DNA of 64,000 bases, taken from NCBI GenBank assembly GCA_028456385.1, contig JALNQF010000065.1, forward strand, positions 145,698-209,697, in the 5' to 3' direction. The stretch comes from Ophiosphaerella korrae (Eukaryota > Ascomycota > Dothideomycetes > Pleosporales > Phaeosphaeriaceae). The position numbers and the translations under genes were made by a program. Below, piece by piece: positions 62,977 to 64,000 of the stretch. The first letter of the stretch is position 1. Each line of letters begins with the position of its first letter. Below the pieces are notes generated by a model. It did not search any database and was not told the origin of the DNA. It was given only the letters and a program-made list of their open reading frames with translations.

Positions 62977-63403
62977 TATAATAGGCTACCTATTGTTAAC
63001 TACAGGTACCTATAATAGAGTTAGTAGATTAAGAGTTAATAGTAAAAGCTTAGGTTATAATCTATAATAACTTATAAATAATAGAAGATGTTTTGTAACT
63101 ATCTTGTATTAGCGTTCTATAGTTAAAGGATTAAATTACTAATACTATCCTAATAATACGTATCTTACTAACTATATACTTATTGTAATCTATAATCTAT
63201 AGTTGCTAAGACTAGTAGATTATAGATTGTCTTAATCTATAATCTATTAATACCAAGAGTCTATAGATTATAGATTAGCCTAGGTATCCTAGTTATATAT
63301 AGTCTCCTAATTAAGGTTGTTACTTTACTTGTCCTATGCTTCGTTAGTGCCTAGATTAGGACTAATTAGTTCTATCTCGATTTCTTCTATTACACCTATA
63401 ATA
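62977..63403 (-). repeat. LTR of element E (5' LTR), 427 bp
   Basis: Equal in length to its partner; plus-strand end ACCTATAATA followed by TSD TAATA. Confidence 0.9.
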
Positions 63404-64000
63404 TAATAAGTAAAATACTATATTTTATAAACTATAAGATATACTCTAATTTATTTAAGAGAATACTACTAGAACCTAAGATAGAAGTAGTATTAGTTAG
63501 AGTAGAAAATATATAAGAGCTCTATAATAAGATAAGATAAAAACTAAAAAAAGCTCAGAAATAAAGTATTTTATATATTAATTAAAAATAAAAAATAGTA
63601 CCTTAGCTAAAAAAAAAAGATAAAGTATATCTTTATACAAAGAATCTATAAATAAAGCAACCTAGTAAAGGACTAGATTATATTAAAGTTAGACTATTTT
63701 TAGTTAAAGAAGATAATAAGCTAGTAATAAAAATACTAAAACTACTTAAAGATACTAAAGTATACTCTAAGTTCTATATAAGCCTACTAGAACTAGCTAA
63801 GCTAAAAATACTAGTATAGTAATAATTCTAATATTAGAAAGAAGAAGATAACAAGTTTAAAGTTAAAGACCTATAAAGATATTAAGAAATAGGACGTAAT
63901 ACCTTCTAAAGTATATAGTTTCTCTAAGAGTAGCTAGTAAAATAGAAAGGCTACTTAGTAAGTAAAAATATATAAGAACCTAAAGCTAATCTATAGAATT

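Larger units (their letters stand above)
56382..63403 (-). mobile_element. Ty3/Gypsy element E, full length, inserted in F
   Basis: A 7,022 bp element, minus-strand coding, LTRs 427 bp each, TSD TAATA (56,377-56,381 and 63,404-63,408). Internal order as in D: gag (about 62,850-61,800), protease near 60,700, RT with YLDD text near 59,775-59,790, RNase H near 59,000-59,350, integrase (about 58,690-57,540), antisense frame (plus, 56,953-57,510). The LTR is closer to those of B and C than to A and D. RIP-inactivated. Confidence 0.92.
31870..64000. other. AT-rich, RIP-saturated nested retrotransposon block 2
   Basis: Continuous to the right edge. Composed of an unclassified remnant (31,870-34,278) and nested Ty3/Gypsy elements B, C, D, E, F plus two solo-LTR-like insertions. 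No intact host gene is visible. The frames that stay open for more than 60 codons here (42,437-42,664 and 56,953-57,180) belong to the antisense frame of the Gypsy family. Confidence 0.85.
44252..64000 (+). mobile_element. Chromodomain Ty3/Gypsy element F, split by D and E, runs off edge
   Basis: A second Gypsy family on the plus strand. Gag-like text runs from about 44,690 to 46,750, with zinc-knuckle remnants near 45,440-45,530. After element D, pol resumes at 53,818: RT text such as LDLKDRYYLIRIKVS near 54,585, and the catalytic box at about 54,775-54,787, here YLDN (second Asp lost by G to A). RNase H and integrase blocks follow (VVIDFIIGL near 55,950). It is interrupted again at 56,381 by element E and resumes at 63,404, ending with a chromodomain-like segment near 63,930-63,990 (VK-x-KGYLVSKNI-x-EPKANL, Trp positions as TAG). 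The 3' LTR is outside the window. RIP-inactivated. Confidence 0.85.

Noticed and set aside
31870..64000. AT-rich block as a centromere
   Set aside because: Composition alone fits RIP of nested transposons; nothing in the sequence points to centromere function.
14730..64000. tRNA or rRNA genes in the AT-rich blocks
   Set aside because: I saw no A/B-box pairs with a cloverleaf and no rRNA-like conserved text; a covariance-model search would be decisive.

Overview
The window is genomic DNA of a filamentous ascomycete. Genes carry 47-60 bp spliceosomal introns, and the products are typical of the group (DUF1996 protein, secreted CDH-type cytochrome, Bna4, MYND-type methionine aminopeptidase, Erv14, Prp17, fungal PD-(D/E)XK-like protein). 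The repeats carry the signature of repeat-induced point mutation (RIP). The overall look fits a Dothideomycete of the Pleosporales type; the species is not identified.

There are two compartments. Positions 1-14,650 are gene-rich with balanced composition: a DUF1996 gene (3' end only), a secreted AA8-like haem domain protein (minus), kynurenine 3-monooxygenase (minus) divergent from methionine aminopeptidase 1 (plus), Erv14/cornichon, Prp17/Cdc40, a 78-residue Ser-rich protein, and a PD-(D/E)XK-like gene (minus) at the edge of the repeats. These are unrelated housekeeping or secreted functions, not a pathway cluster.

From about 14,730 composition becomes extremely AT-rich, with CpA/TpG almost gone and coding frames full of TAG/TAA. 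It stays so to the end, apart from an island at 27,120-31,860. The first AT block is a dead Helitron split by a 5,904 bp Ty3/Gypsy element (A) with 5 bp target-site duplications (TSD). The island holds a RIP-broken phosphotransferase (APH) gene, another broken reading frame, and a small secreted, effector-like gene.

The second AT block (about 32-64 kb) is a nested stack of Ty3/Gypsy elements. Element B (34,279 onward, minus) is interrupted by element C (36,218-43,231, TSD ATATT), by a 342 bp solo LTR (43,239-43,580, TSD ATTCT), and by a chromodomain Gypsy element F (from about 44,252). F is in turn split by D (46,762-53,817, TSD TAATC) and E (56,382-63,403, TSD TAATA). A to E are one family with LTRs of 402-459 bp and an unusual reading frame antisense to gag-pol next to the 3' LTR. 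Element A has lost its integrase by a clean 1,152 bp deletion. F and the rest of B run off the right edge.

I found no convincing new biological system. The best leads are the conserved antisense frame of the Gypsy family, the strand-biased RIP residue, the integrase-less derivative, and the effector candidate on the island.
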